Shown: positions 51,540 through 63,922, counted from the stretch's first letter. The stretch: 64,000 nt of DNA from Callipepla californica brunnescens (GCA_023055505.1 JALIRH010000004.1:17479368-17543367); one strand, 5' to 3'. Notes: generated by a model from the sequence alone, not told the origin. Translations and numbers: made by a program.

Positions 51540-52120
51540 AGCTTCGCTGCTGCTGTGAATAATTACTGCTGAATGAATGCGGCTTAATATAAGATCGCTA
51601 CTCTTCACATATTAGTTTAAGTTTACTAGACTGTGTGCGATATGCTGACCAATCATTAGGTTATTTCTTTCCTTATAACTCTTGGAAGGTAGTGTAGGAA
51701 TATTAGCACACCTCAACGCAAAGCTGTTGTACTGCGCGCTTTTTAAAATTCATAGATAACATTTGGAACAATGAGATCAGCCTCAAGGAAATCAACGTCT
51801 TCCTTTAACGAAATTAACAGTATTTTTTAGGCACTTCCGCTGAAATGTGTTAGCAGTATTAAGATGAAACAGATGCTGAAAGTTATTTCTGACGGCTGAC
51901 TTTAAAGAAATATCCTTTCTTAACAACTGGCAGAGAGGAAATCATTAACACTTAGCATATTGTTGGGTGATGTAACGCTGCAAATAGACGGGAGTTTTTG
52001 CAATGCTTTCTGTCTCACCCGCTCAAGTTTATTTCAGCTGAAGGGTGTGGAAAGAGGGAAAGGAGAGATACAAATGCTAACGATTTGTTTTCAGCCTGTT
52101 TGGTACAGGCACGGCAATCT
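51540..52120. promoter_or_regulatory. CpG-enriched patch, candidate conserved regulatory element
   Basis: By eye about 14-16 CpG dinucleotides fall in this stretch, where most of the window shows only a few per 500 bp. It also has homeodomain- and CCAAT-type words such as TGACCAATCATTAGG (near 51,650) and GTGAATAATTACTGC (near 51,556). Base composition stays AT-rich, so this is not a classic CpG island. Retained CpGs in AT-rich noncoding DNA are common in conserved enhancers. The call is inference; conservation cannot be tested here. Confidence 0.28.
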
Positions 52121-52461
52121 CTGTATTCATGGCAGCATTAGTACAGGTGGTACAGAGATTATCCCAAGTACTATATAAAAGGAAATGAACCACAGCACCT
52201 GTGACACAGTTCAGAGTAGGCAGCGAACAAGCCTTCTTATGTTGCTTTGTAGCAAAACAAACCCTCTGAGACCAGTTTACAGACTGTGGAGAAGGAAAGG
52301 ATGAAAGGAGTTGCTGTGCTTGCTCTTTATTACCCGGAATCCCTTTATCTTTTTAGAGTCCTCTCCCTTGATTTCTTCTCTGCTAGGTCAGTAATTTAAC
52401 ACCTTGAAACTTTCAAATCAAAAGATAAAATGACCTTACCGTGTTGAATTATTAGCCCAGG

Positions 52462-52464
<3 letters not shown>

Positions 52465-52503
<39 letters not shown>
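52465..52503 (+). repeat. Poly(A) tract, 39 nt
   Basis: The longest A run in the window, followed by GCAGCAGCAAAATAAGG. The upstream 200 bp show no recognisable transcript-derived sequence. I looked for a flanking direct repeat of a retrocopy and saw none. Confidence 0.95.
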
Positions 52504-52504
<1 letters not shown>

Positions 52505-54147
52505 CAGCAGCAAAATAAGGGCTGGGGAGGAATCTCTAAAAACAGAGGCCTTTTGATCAGAGCAGCATCCTGCAGTTTGCTGTAACTCAAGCTGGCCATT
52601 CTTACATAGTAGGAATTAAGGACTCCCCCTGCCAGGCAGGGCCCTATTAAAACACAATAGCTGTTTGAAAAGAGTAAGGCAAGCTGATATGGATATAATA
52701 GACCACATATTGAGACCCCTTTTTACTCTGAAATAAAGCTGCTTCTTAGAGTTATGAGCTGGGAAATCTAGCATTCAGGAAGATGGGAAGGGCATACAAT
52801 GGAATATGGTAAATGGAAGATGGTAAATAGCCATGCAGAAGTCCTCTAAGGTGCTTAGGAAAAAGTAATGAAGCCTCAGAGATAAGCATCAATTGCTAAG
52901 AGTAGCTTTTTCAGTCTGATCAGGTAATTTCAGACCACATGGTGTTTCAATGAGTCTAGAAATGCCTTGCTGGTATAAACAGAGGTTTAGTTTTTACAGT
53001 AGAATACAAAACCACAGCATGTTGCTCACTACAGAGATGGCTGTGTGAATACCGATGTAACTGGTTTTATGAAGATCACTGTAAGTTGCTCCCCAGCAGC
53101 ACTCAAAAACCCTCCTTCTACCCCAAACATATTAAGAAATACATATCCAGTGTTACACGAAGGAAGCTGTTAGCTCCCCAGCTAATGTATTCAGTATTTC
53201 TTAAAACTGGTCTAGGTAGCTTTTATGGGAAGAAGTAAGTTCCTTATTGCTCTATAATCTTCAATACTCTCAGGGTATGGGAGATTCAAGTCCTCTATAA
53301 GCATTATATATTATTAATGCACAACCATGATCTCTGTTCTTTGCCTTCATTCTGCAAACAGTTTTGCTCTCCCTCCTGCTGTGAAATAGTTTCAAGATGA
53401 TTCAGAAACCATTCAGAGAACTGGGAGAATAGGGGAGAGGATGGTACAAGGAAGAGAAACAGAGTTAAAAATGCAAACTACACACAGTGGTGTGATTAGA
53501 TTTCCTCTAGTTTAAGAACTTTGGAAGTAGCCATGGAACTGACATTGAATGTAGGAGGAATTCGTTAACAAATCATCAATGTCCACTGGAGTTTGAATTT
53601 GAAAACTATTGAATGATTGCAGACATCTTGTGCTGTTGAGTTCAAAGCGGAATACTGAGTAAAAACACACTGACCTCTCAGAAAAGTGAGGCCAAAGCAA
53701 CAAGCATGAGTAAGGGCCTGCTTGCTCCATTCTGCAGGTAATTTCCTGTATGTCTAATTGTAAGACAGTTCCATGTTCTGTAATCAGAATGTAATTAGTT
53801 TAAGAGAGCAGTACAATCACATTGCAGTGGCTGCAATCCACAAACCACTGAAATATAATTTCTTAGATATTTTAAAAGGATATTCGATACAGTTCTGCCA
53901 CACGTGCAGGCCCCATATTATCTCTATTCCGTCTTGGTTACAATGGAGAATTTTAAAAGGAAAAATTCACAACTAACTCTCCTTCACCTATTCAATTTTT
54001 TTGGCACGAACTACAACACATTAAAGACTGAACAACTTCCAGTATTTCCATCACAGCAACAACTGAACACCACAGTTTCCTTAATGTAGATGAGCCTCCA
54101 TCATTTTTCATTAAAATTGATTTTGCATTTAGAGGTTACTTAGCTTA
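52504..54147. other. Unassigned AT-rich noncoding sequence
   Basis: It lies between the 39-nt A-tract and the solo LTR. A short near-tandem ATGGTAAATGGAAG / ATGGTAAATAGCC pair occurs near 52,805-52,833. Nothing else was recognised. Confidence 0.5.
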
Positions 54148-54152
54148 ACCAC
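54148..54152. repeat. Left target-site duplication of solo LTR (ACCAC)
   Basis: ACCAC sits directly before the TGTCA start of the solo LTR and is repeated directly after its TGACA end. Confidence 0.88.
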
Positions 54153-54677
54153 TGTCATGATTTTATGTTATTTTGTTATCAGTTTTCCACATCATAACAT
54201 CATGCAGTGCACTGGGGGTCAAAGAGTTAATGCACCAGTTCTGTGGATCATTCCAGGTGTATCTGTCTCAGAAGAGAACTACTACATACCCCAGAGGACT
54301 TTCTGTTTCCATTTTCTGTTCAGAGGGAAAGATAAAAGTTTGCATGTCATGAGACGTCTGTTCTTTCCCCTTTTTGCTCGTCTTGGCAGCATGTGTGCTC
54401 CCTACCATCTCAACTACAGTATTAGGGTAAGACTTTTGGCGTTTGGATGCTCTCTTTCATTTTATTTGATGTATTAGCTTCAATTCCAATTACACTGTAT
54501 TATATTGTGTTATTTTGCATTCCAACATCTTATTTAGTAGATTAGCTTTCCTCTTCAGATCATTGCTGCTGCTGCTTTGTTTTTAGTCCCGTTTCCCTAC
54601 CCTTTCCCCTTTCCCAGGGTGTGGGTCCATGGGTCCCCACAACGCATTAGTCAGAACCAGCTTGTAAACTGTTGACA
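54153..54677 (+). mobile_element. Solo LTR of an avian endogenous retrovirus
   Basis: Seen: the 525-bp block begins TGTCA and ends TGACA, a perfect inverted pair of ends of the TG...CA type. It is flanked by a direct 5-bp duplication ACCAC at 54,148-54,152 and 54,678-54,682. An A/T-rich box GATAAAAG at 54,331-54,338 lies about one third of the way in and is the likely TATA element, which places transcription on the plus strand. No gag, pol or env remnant and no second LTR is next to it, so this is a solo LTR left after recombination between the two LTRs of a provirus. The sequence resembles LTRs I know from the chicken genome, but I cannot name the subfamily. A 5-bp duplication fits ERVL or some class II elements. 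No canonical AATAAA polyadenylation signal was seen inside. Confidence 0.92.
54331..54338 (+). promoter_or_regulatory. Probable TATA box of the solo LTR
   Basis: GATAAAAG lies inside the LTR and is followed about 20-30 bp later by a pyrimidine-rich stretch where the U3/R boundary would be expected. The placement is by analogy with other retroviral LTRs; no transcription evidence is available from sequence alone. Confidence 0.5.
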
Positions 54678-54682
54678 ACCAC
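54678..54682. repeat. Right target-site duplication of solo LTR (ACCAC)
   Basis: This exact copy of the left 5-bp flank shows that the LTR boundaries are intact and that the insertion has not rearranged since its loss of the proviral body. Confidence 0.88.
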
Positions 54683-54769
54683 TTAATGCCCACTACAACT
54701 GCTTGGCTGTAGTGTCGAACAGACACTACTTCTCCAATTTATTTGAAGATATCATATGGGAATTGTTGA

Positions 54770-55030
54770 ATCACAGCCTGAACCACTGTTTGGTCACCTG
54801 AGGCGAGCACTGTCAGCCGCAGGAGCACAGGTGAAGGCAATGTACCTGTGTGACTGGAAGGGGTGGAGTCTGGCTCCACCTCTCCCAGACCCCATTTAAG
54901 GGCTGACCACCACTGGAGAAGGATCTCTTGTTGGAGATTCCTCCCCTGTGGAGTTATCAGCAAACCTCAACCATCTGGAAAAGGTGAGCCTCTCTTTATT
55001 TACTGGTTGTCTGTTTACCATCCAGATAAG
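54770..55030 (+). mobile_element. Possible second LTR-like or other GC-richer repeat fragment
   Basis: The block is clearly GC-richer than its surroundings. It has a TATA-like CCATTTAAGGG at about 54,891 and then a GTGAGCC splice-donor-like site near 54,984. The order (GC-rich upstream part, TATA-like box, short leader) is typical of an LTR U3-R region. I could not find matching TG...CA ends with a target duplication, so the borders are approximate. It could also be a unique promoter-like patch. Confidence 0.3.
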
Positions 55031-55752
55031 CCTAGTAAAATATACCATCTTCCTCACTATGTTCTCCAAATACTACTCTTTTGGGTGATTCACCCTACAG
55101 ATAGCCAGTATGATTAATTCTACAGGACATGAGATTACTGCAAATCTGTAAGGATAGTATATCACAAACTGTACAGTTTCATCACTACACAGCATCAAAA
55201 GTCCTTTTTTCTTTTCTTTTTTTTTTTTAAGGCATTTGATTTCTATAAACTATTTGTTTATTAAATATATATATTCCTTATCCTTTAAAAAAGGAGAAAA
55301 GAAGAAGCAAAGCTATGTTTCTTTAAAAATGCACTTCTGAGAACCAAGACAGAACTATAGGGCTTACAACTGTTTGCTGTTCATGGGGATACAAAGGCAT
55401 TTAAGGGATTTTGTCCTCTAAAGAATAAGGAATCCTATTAAAGGATCATATCACATCCCATTGCTGTAAGCATCTGCCTTTTTTATTTTTCTTTTTCCTT
55501 ACAGCTTGGCATATTCAGATTAGGAAAAACTTATGTTTGTTGGCCATGTCCCTACTTGGAAGATGCTTATTCTTAGCAAGCCAATTAGAAATGCTCCTCA
55601 AAATTTCCTGTTACATTCTACAGTCCAAGAATGAACATAAAACACCTCAATCCTGCTCCATTTTTTTCTTAAAATCTTCCTGATAAAGATTAAATTAAAG
55701 ATTAAATGTATCTCAAACTACTTCATTATGTTTTTATACAGTCTTACGAATG
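55031..55752. other. Unassigned AT-rich sequence between LTR block and mariner copy
   Basis: It contains a T-rich run near 55,206-55,230 and a tandem AAAGATTAAATTAAAGATTAAA near 55,684-55,706. No gene was recognised. Confidence 0.5.
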
Positions 55753-55754
55753 TA

Positions 55755-56276
55755 TGAGAGCTGCTCTGAAAGTAATGCCTCCTGTTTTACTATGTCACCT
55801 CAGGACGTCAGAGACGGATGTCAGTGGTATGGCAGCAGAGGTTGAACCTTCCCACCAATATTTCATTACACGCAGTTGCTGTGTGACAGATGTCAGCAGA
55901 CAGGCAGTCTGTCAGAATGGCGTCTGACATGGAAGGGCATATGAAGCAAAGGTATGTCACTGAATTTCTTCATGTGGAAGTAATTGCATCCATTGATGTT
56001 TACTGAACTTTTATGGAGGATGTGACCACTGTTATGTTTCAGCAGCGGCAGTGGTTCACTTCCACTGGTGCAGATTTTCACAAGAGTGGCATGCAGACTC
56101 TTGTTCATTGCTGGCAAAAAAAAAAAAAAAAAAAGCATAGCATATGGTGGTGACTGTTGAAAAATAGTGTTTTATAGCTGAGAATTTGCTCTATCAAATA
56201 GTGTCACTGTGCTTTTTCAATCTGCTGTAGTTTCCATGGAAATAAACAAGAAGCATTGCTTTTGGAGCAACCTACT
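55755..56276 (+). mobile_element. Internally deleted mariner copy (Galluhop-like)
   Basis: Seen: the element is 522 bp with TA on both sides (55,753-55,754 and 56,277-56,278). The 5' end has GCTGCTCTGAAAGTAATGCC and the 3' end, reverse-complemented, has GTTGCTCCAAAAGCAATGCT, and both sit the same distance from the TA. Its first roughly 265 bp match the 5' part of the minus-strand element at 39.65-40.97 kb and its last roughly 245 bp match the 3' part. The junction lies near 56,018-56,035, and about 800 bp carrying the catalytic core are missing. A run of 19 A at 56,116-56,134 replaces a short A-rich stretch in the longer copy. It is a non-autonomous derivative with MITE-like structure. It lies in the opposite orientation to the longer copy. 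Confidence 0.92.
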
Positions 56277-56831
56277 TAGATCGACTGAAGCCAAGCATTC
56301 TTCTGAAACTGATCTCCTGTGTGCATATAGTAATCTAGACTCACAGCAAGATGCTTCAATAACACTAGAACTAAACCAAAATAGTTAGTAACACAAAGGT
56401 ATTGCTAATATTGAAGTCATCATGTATTCAGCAGTGGCTCTCTTACATCTTGAGACACCTAATACATTTCTGGAGAAAATAACATATTCAAAAAAAAAAT
56501 CATTGCAGATAAAAATTAAACTATTACTTATTACTTGTAAATTCCTAACACTGTAGTAAAAAAAATTACCATTATTTACCAAATTTTTGTTACTATACTT
56601 GTCTAAAGCTCCTATGTTCTACCCACATTTCCACCAAATTCCAGGTGCTACTTACGTGTTACCGAAACAGTTTTCTTCAAAACATTTACAGAAGCTGCAG
56701 GAAATCCAATCCTTACGGCTAGCAGCCAAGCATGAAAAGAGATTACTGCTTTATACACACATCGCAGATTGTATGCAAAAGTCTGTAAATAGACTCACTG
56801 CATCTGTTGTGGATAAGTCATTATTTGTCTC

Positions 56832-56852
56832 TTTTTTTTTTTTTTTTTTTTT
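56832..56852 (+). repeat. Poly(T) tract, 21 nt
   Basis: A T run followed by CCCTCTCT. It would be a poly(A) tail on the minus strand, but no retrocopy body was recognised to its right. Confidence 0.92.
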
Positions 56853-58747
56853 CCCTCTCTATATATTCCAACACTGAGTGACTCAGCAAGCACAAATAAG
56901 CTGTTTTCCAGAATGATGAAGAAATATGTTTGTCAAACAGTGATCTTTGTGTTGAGTGTCTACTCTGCATTGCGTTGAGCTCAGTTCCAGAGCAAGGAAT
57001 GCTCAGTATTCCAGTGAGGAACACTAGAAGACATCCAATGTAAGATTCTGAGTAGAAGTCCTTTCTGCTACTGCAAGAATTCAAACTAAAGCAGTTTGGA
57101 GATTTATGATCAGAAATGCCAGGACAGGAAAGAGGAAGTAACTGTCAAATACCACTGATATAAGAAAAAGAATTGATAGCTGGAGGAAGAAAAAAAAAGA
57201 CCCATCTAAAAAAGGACATGATTATCACATATGAAATACCCAACTGGTAATTTATGGCAAAATAGCCACAAAGAGATTACACATAGGAGGCTCCTTAAAG
57301 ACCTTCTTAGGAACTGCAGTGACTTGATATGTATTTTGCTGCCCTGCCGAATGCAGACAGCCCAAGTGGACTAGTTAAGTAAGAAAACTATCACAAACAG
57401 CATATAAAGTAAAATTATTTGTTTCTTTCTAATCCAGATGAAAGTGACCAGTTCTCAGCATTTGAAATGGGATCTTGTTTATTTTGATAGCTCCCTAAAT
57501 TATTCAGACTTTTTTCAAGAACAAATTTACACATTTGAAGTGCATAAAAATAATTTGAAATTAACTTCAAGGTATCACAGATATACATGTTCAAATCTGT
57601 ACTAGCAATATTTATAACTACAATGATAACACTGAAAATTTGAAAGCATAAACAGAATTATGAACAAAAAGTAGGCAAAGGATGGTGCATTCAAACATAG
57701 CTCAGAGAGACCACAAACACCAGTTAATTCAGATACGTATAATCCTAACACTTAAACAATTTGACATGTTTCTGGACTTCATCTTTATAAAAAAAAAATT
57801 CAAATGTTTGTTTTTCAGTGTTGTTACCAGCACTTCTTATATGCAGTTGATTTCAATGATTATCAAATGCACTTCAGCTCTATGGCAATTGTGTTGCCTT
57901 TCAGCATTCAAGGTTGTAAGATGGAATAGAGATTTACCCAACTGTATATAAAGGTCTTCTGTAAAGGCAGTCAGCCCACTTCTCCTCCAGTTATTTTGAC
58001 AAAGTCACAAATGTATAATTTCCATTATAAAAACCAGTAGAAATGAAGCAAGTAAAGACTGCATTGATACACAGTTAGTACATACTTTAAGCATCATATT
58101 TGGACCACACTGCATATAGAAGTTGCAATTGCCTCTGTTCAAGAAGCAAGCGCATATTGCAGCTTGGTTATTTGGAAGTGGAGGCTTATCCATGGAGAGC
58201 TATACTGCGCTATATCAGCCAAGATGCTGATACCAAGTGCTAACGTTTGTATGTTATGGAAAGTTCTCTAGGTTCTCCTGTCACCATAACAGTATTATCC
58301 ATTTCCTGTGTGGAGTACGTTACTGTATGCCTCACTGAAAGTAAATATTGCCTCCTACATTCAACTTGCTCTTCTAACTACAAACTTTATAAATTTGTCC
58401 TGCTACCAAAAATTCTTCTTTTTGATTTTTCCCCTCTATTTCTCTGTAAGATTTTAGATTCATCCAAGTACCTGCTCTCCTGTAAAATTCTCATGTGAGG
58501 AAAAATATCAATACATTTTCTAATATATTGGCAGCACGTACAAACTACAGTGAGAATCATTGTGTTAGTCACATTAATTATGTGCATATTTTTTTCCAGC
58601 TGTTTACTCAATAGCAGCCATCCCAATCAGCATATTTGTCAGGCTAGGACTTGTTGCAATTTTTGTTACAAGGAAACCACTATGAGAAAAAGAAGACTTC
58701 ATAGAACCTGCCTGTCAAATGAAGATATTAGTGCTGTTTATGCTGGA

Positions 58748-58770
58748 AACAAACAAACAAACAAAAAAAC
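58748..58770 (+). repeat. Short (CAAA)n tract
   Basis: About four AAAC units end in a short A run. Confidence 0.8.
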
Positions 58771-61700
58771 TGTAATAAAGACATCAAGATACAGGCAACC
58801 TACAGGCTCTGTACAAAATTCATCTAATTAAAGATCACAAATGACCATACAAAATATACACCCCTTACACTGCAGGCAGGTGGTACTGAAATCCCATTTC
58901 TGCTAAGGGCTGGAGAAACTTAGGTTACAAAGAAAAAGCTTTCCTATTCTGATCCTTCTCTGTAGGGGCAAGACTGGAAAGCAACAAATGGACTTCAACG
59001 GAAAGGCTTCGTGTCCATTAGCCACACATCTGTAAGTGTGGAAATATGCAACTATTATAGGATCCCCAGAAAGATTTATCACCAAACTCAGTCCTGCAAA
59101 TCCATCTGTTCTCCAGAAACAGACATTCAAAATACCTTTCTCTGAGTAACTTATTCACATTAGCTGCACAATCTCCTCAGATTTTCTGGCATGAGCACTG
59201 TCACTCTGAATGCACATATTTATTCTCTCTCTACTGATTTCTGACGAGTAAAGGAGATGCAGACAGCACTCTTATGCAGTGCCCTGGGGATCAAGGAATC
59301 CCAAGGATGAGACAGTCAGGAGCCATCAAGCACATCCATCCCAGCTGAGATTCTCAGCCCAAAGGGCTCCTTCACAGCTGGGTCATTGACAGCAGCGAAT
59401 TCATACCTATCACATGGCTCGTGACAGTCTTCCACTGACTGTGATCATTTTGATTGTTTTATCTCCAAAGCAAAAGAATTGCAAGAGTTCTGACAGTTTT
59501 TGAAGAACATGTGAAATATAATCTCTATTGCAAAAAGTAGTATTAAAGAGTATAAAATTTGCTGTAAGTATCTGAAAGAATTTTTGCTTTCCAGATACAA
59601 GTTTCTAAAAACAAAAACAATCAAACAAACAAAAAAAAAAAAAACAGGGAAAAAAAGAATAATAGAATATACACACACCACTCCCTCCCCCTTATTCTTA
59701 TAAAGAAATTCAAATGATGACACCCAATTAGGCTCCATCTCAAAAAGGGAATACAGCACAACTTGTCAAAGCCCTAAGGACCTTCTCACTACTATTTCTG
59801 TTGTTTATGTCTCCACGCTTTGTACAGTTGTAAATGTTCTACAGAGCTGGATGCTGTAAAGTACATGCAGTACAATATAATTTCTGTCTTGACGAGCTCA
59901 TACTATCCTTGCAAACAAGATTGAACAAGTTACTATGAAAAGAGGAAAGATACAGTGCAGATGACAGCAAGATGATGATGATGATAAGACCTGCACACAC
60001 ACAGAGCTGAAAAAGAAAAAAATGTCTCTAAGGTAGCTCTAAGAATCTCTCCTCTTTATAAGCAGATAATTCAGCTTATTTCCAGTTGCCATTCAGTGCT
60101 GCCTTCAGTGAGTGGCTTATTTCTCACAGGCACCCCATCTGTCCCGTTTCTGGCCCTTCCCATTTGCCTCTTCCATTCCCCAAGGGTATGAAGACCATTT
60201 TAAACAAGAGGACATTGTTTCCCCTACAGATTTATCCAGGTAATGTAATGTAGAAGAACAGGACTGAACAAGCTGGTGTCACTCCTATTGCCAGGTTGAG
60301 CCAAAAGAGTGGTATCACGGTTGTCCCTAAGGAGTGAGCTGGACAAATGGTTCTAGCCAATCTAGGGAGCAGGACAAAATGAAGTACCTTCTTTGCTATA
60401 AGTTAATACTTCTCAATGTGATAACAACTTTCTATCCAATGATCTCAAGCTATAAAGCACTAGCAATTCTGTTAGTCTGAACTAAATAATTGTTCCTTTG
60501 TGTAAAACAGTGCTCTATGCAGCACAGACCTGGGTTTTAAACTAAAAGACTTTCTAAAGGACCTAATGGAGCATCAAACCCCCACTATCAGTGAACAAGC
60601 ACATTACAGATAACTTCTCAGATATATATGATCAAAATTGTCATCAGAAAGCACACAAATGAGCACAAGATCCAGCAGGGACACTCCAAGTTAGACCCAG
60701 GTGAAATATCTCTTTCAAAAAAAGGGAATCCTGGACATCAATCAGTATGTGCAGATCCCGATGGAGGTTGTGATGCATCTGCAAGCTAACAGTAAGATGT
60801 CCTTCTCAGTTATCCTGCAACTGACACACAGACAAGAAAACATTTTACTATAAATGAAGGAAAGCAAGAAGTATTCTGGGAGAAGTACATTAAAAAAAAA
60901 CCAAAAACCCAACCTTTTAAAAGAGCCTTGAACAAAGTAGGATATCTACCTGCAAACTGAGAAGAAAGTTCCAAGCAAACTATTACCATGGAAGAAAAAC
61001 AAAGATTACTAACAGAAAGTCTCTTGGTCAAGGGCAGTTTTTGCTACTTCTTCCAGCTAAAGTGAAATAAACACACAGCTTTCCTCTAAGATCCCAGAAA
61101 ATTTAAAGTAGGACACAACGCACATTCCCGCTGAGTGATGAAATGCATTGGCACAGGGGCCCTGTTTTTCTTCAGTACAGGAACAATCAAGAAAATAGGA
61201 TGATAAATAACATATAGGAGGAACATGTCCCTTTAAGATATGCTGGCGCACAATTTAGGTTGGAAGAAGTAAAGCTGCATTAGTTTGTAATTACACAAAG
61301 GGCTTTCAAGAATCTGCATTTCATGATGATCCAAAAGCAAAGCCGAGATTTCTTGGGTTTAGAATGAACAAACACCAGTAGCATTTCAGCAAATCTACAA
61401 AATCTAAACCAGTCCTAAGAGAGGCACAATTTTACTCTTTTAGGTAAAAGATGCAGATTAATTGGAAGAAGGGTGACTGAAGCCTATTCTTGCAAGAGTC
61501 AGGAGTGAGTCAGATGAGAGAAGCCTCAAAGAACTCCCAAGATTGAAAGCAGATGTCCACATGACTGGGACAAATGAACAACCGAATAAAGTGGGAGAAA
61601 AATTATCCTTGAAGACTAAAAATATTCTGGAAGGAGAGCTGTAAAGATGAGGGTCAGCCCTTTGCAATCAGCAATCTTAGTGCTCGGCTGTGGATAGCAT

Positions 61701-63886
61701 TGGAATACATAACTGGTTTCATTTCCGGAACTAGGAACAACTTATTGCCTGCAAACCACTTCCAGTTCGGTCCATACACAGAGAGCTATACAACCACATA
61801 GTCGTTCAGCTCTGAAATTTCACTCAGATAAGCTGAGCTCCAACCAAATGGAATATTTTCTTAATGATTACCTATAATACAGCTGTTGTAACAGGTACGG
61901 TGTTTTCAAGTGACCTGTGGTAAGGCAGACCATTGCCATTCATGATAGACGCATGACAGGAAGGCCGAGATCATCCTTTAGCAATGAAACCAGTCAGAGG
62001 GGCACGTGGAATACCATTACTGTACAGCATACCCTCTGAAAAGAGTTAATATTAACACCCGTACTTCACACTAACTTCATTATCTTGGCAAAATACAATC
62101 TCTGTAGCCACTTTATGTCATACACACTCAAAAAGACCCTAATTATTAGTAAATACAAGCAAGGAAAGAACAATATGAAAAATCAGACACCCCAGCAAGT
62201 CCCTTCATCTTAAATCCTAATAGCATACTTCCAAATATGGGCTTGCCAAACCTCTCACATAGGATAAACTGGAACAAGCAAAACACTGGAATGGTGCATG
62301 CAAACCTTAGTAATCTCATGAGTTATCTTTGAGTTCTAAGGTATTAAGATTAAAAATAAAAGTCAAGTTGATTTGCTTGACAGAGCAATACAAGCCAGAG
62401 GAGCTCTCAATGCACAGCATCAACAAAAGCTGACAGTCAGGTGGATGAATATAATTCTCCTGGGCAGTGAGAGCTTACCACTAAGCTCTGGGAAATTTCC
62501 TGTTCTATCTGCATCCATATTTCTGATCATTTGTTCTCCACTTCAAAGAAATGTTCACATGCTAAGAGTTTCACAGATCTAAAAATTACTAAGGTGGTTT
62601 GTACTTTGGGTCATGGACGCAATGCAATCTGCTAAATTCCACCTACACCACTAAGAGGAAAAAAAAAATGAGTGACAGTTCTTTATTACTTGTGGAAAAA
62701 ACAAAGTAACAAACATGTAGTCTGTTCTCATCTTTCAGGAAATAAGAAGCTCCACGGAATACTCAGTGTTAATTGAGCTGTTTTAGAAATGCACAGATTT
62801 GGATATTACAGTGACAAACATAAGCTCCAGCAGCTAACTCTATAACAGTGTTGTGCTGAATGCTCACAGTTCTGCTTGTTATAATGATCTTTTATTACTA
62901 ATTATTCCTTAGAAGCAGAACAGGAATAGGAAGTGAAGCGAAGATAGTTATCAGACCATGATGAAGAAATACTGCAGAGAAGCAGTGTGAGCAATTTCAA
63001 GTAAGCATGGAAGATTTCTTTGACCACCATTTACCTTTTGAAGTATATATATGCACAAAAGTTTAGAAAACATCCCGAGGTGTCAACTTGAAAGCAGGTG
63101 TAAACCAAACCCAGTCTGGATGGTTGCCTGAATAACAATTCAGACTGGGTATTGCAGAGCCACCTTGCTTTCAATCCTAGTAAACAAATCCTGATGTGGG
63201 TGGAGGTCATTACAGTCGCACTCTTTATCTTTAAGCTCTTGTTTACTGTTTGTTCAGCTGATTAATCTCTGCATTACTTTCTGTGGAAAGTCACCTGTAT
63301 CAGGTGGAGCATTGTGATTCCCAGTCATATCACGTACACAAGATCATATCTTTATTTGTCCCCAATACCTACTGCCAGTGACTACTTCTCTACAACCATC
63401 ACTTAACAATGACTAGCAGCACTGCAACTTGCTCACATCATGGAAGTGTATTGTTTATATGTTTGTGCAATAAGAGTTGCATTCCAGATACTACGCAGTG
63501 ATTTTTTTTAATTATTTTTTTTTATTTTTACTCCTTGGTACCTTGGTGGTCTACAAAAAGGGAATGCATTTTGAGAGTTCAGGCTACTTTATAGACAAAA
63601 ATCTTTATGTTAGCTGTTTGATTCTTCTTAATTCTACAGAAGAAAGCCATTTATACAGAATTCTGTAATTGGGATGATGGCTTCCAAGCCAAAGCTAAGT
63701 ACTCTGTTGAGACCAAAACAGATAAGGTAATGCTAAAAACCATATTTCCTTGTTACAGTGCCATCTACCTAGAAGATCTGTTCTATAAACAGATGTAGCA
63801 AGATGCCCTGTATCTTACTTCCTCTGTCAAGCACGGTCAAAACCACACTGGCCTTGAGCAGCTTGTTACTCTTTCAGAATAAAAAT

Positions 63887-63922
63887 TTAGAAAAAAAGAC
63901 AGACAGAAAGAAAGACAGAAAA
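63887..63922 (+). repeat. (GACA)/(GAAA) low-complexity tract
   Basis: AAAAAAAGACAGACAGAAAG followed by AAAGACAGAAAAG is an impure tetranucleotide repeat. Confidence 0.75.

Noticed and set aside
54157..54477. 106-codon frame in the LTR
   Set aside because: It lies wholly within the solo LTR, which is regulatory rather than coding, and has no retroviral protein motif.
55755..56276. Complete, potentially mobile autonomous mariner
   Set aside because: The element is only 522 bp, and the central part with the catalytic motifs is missing.
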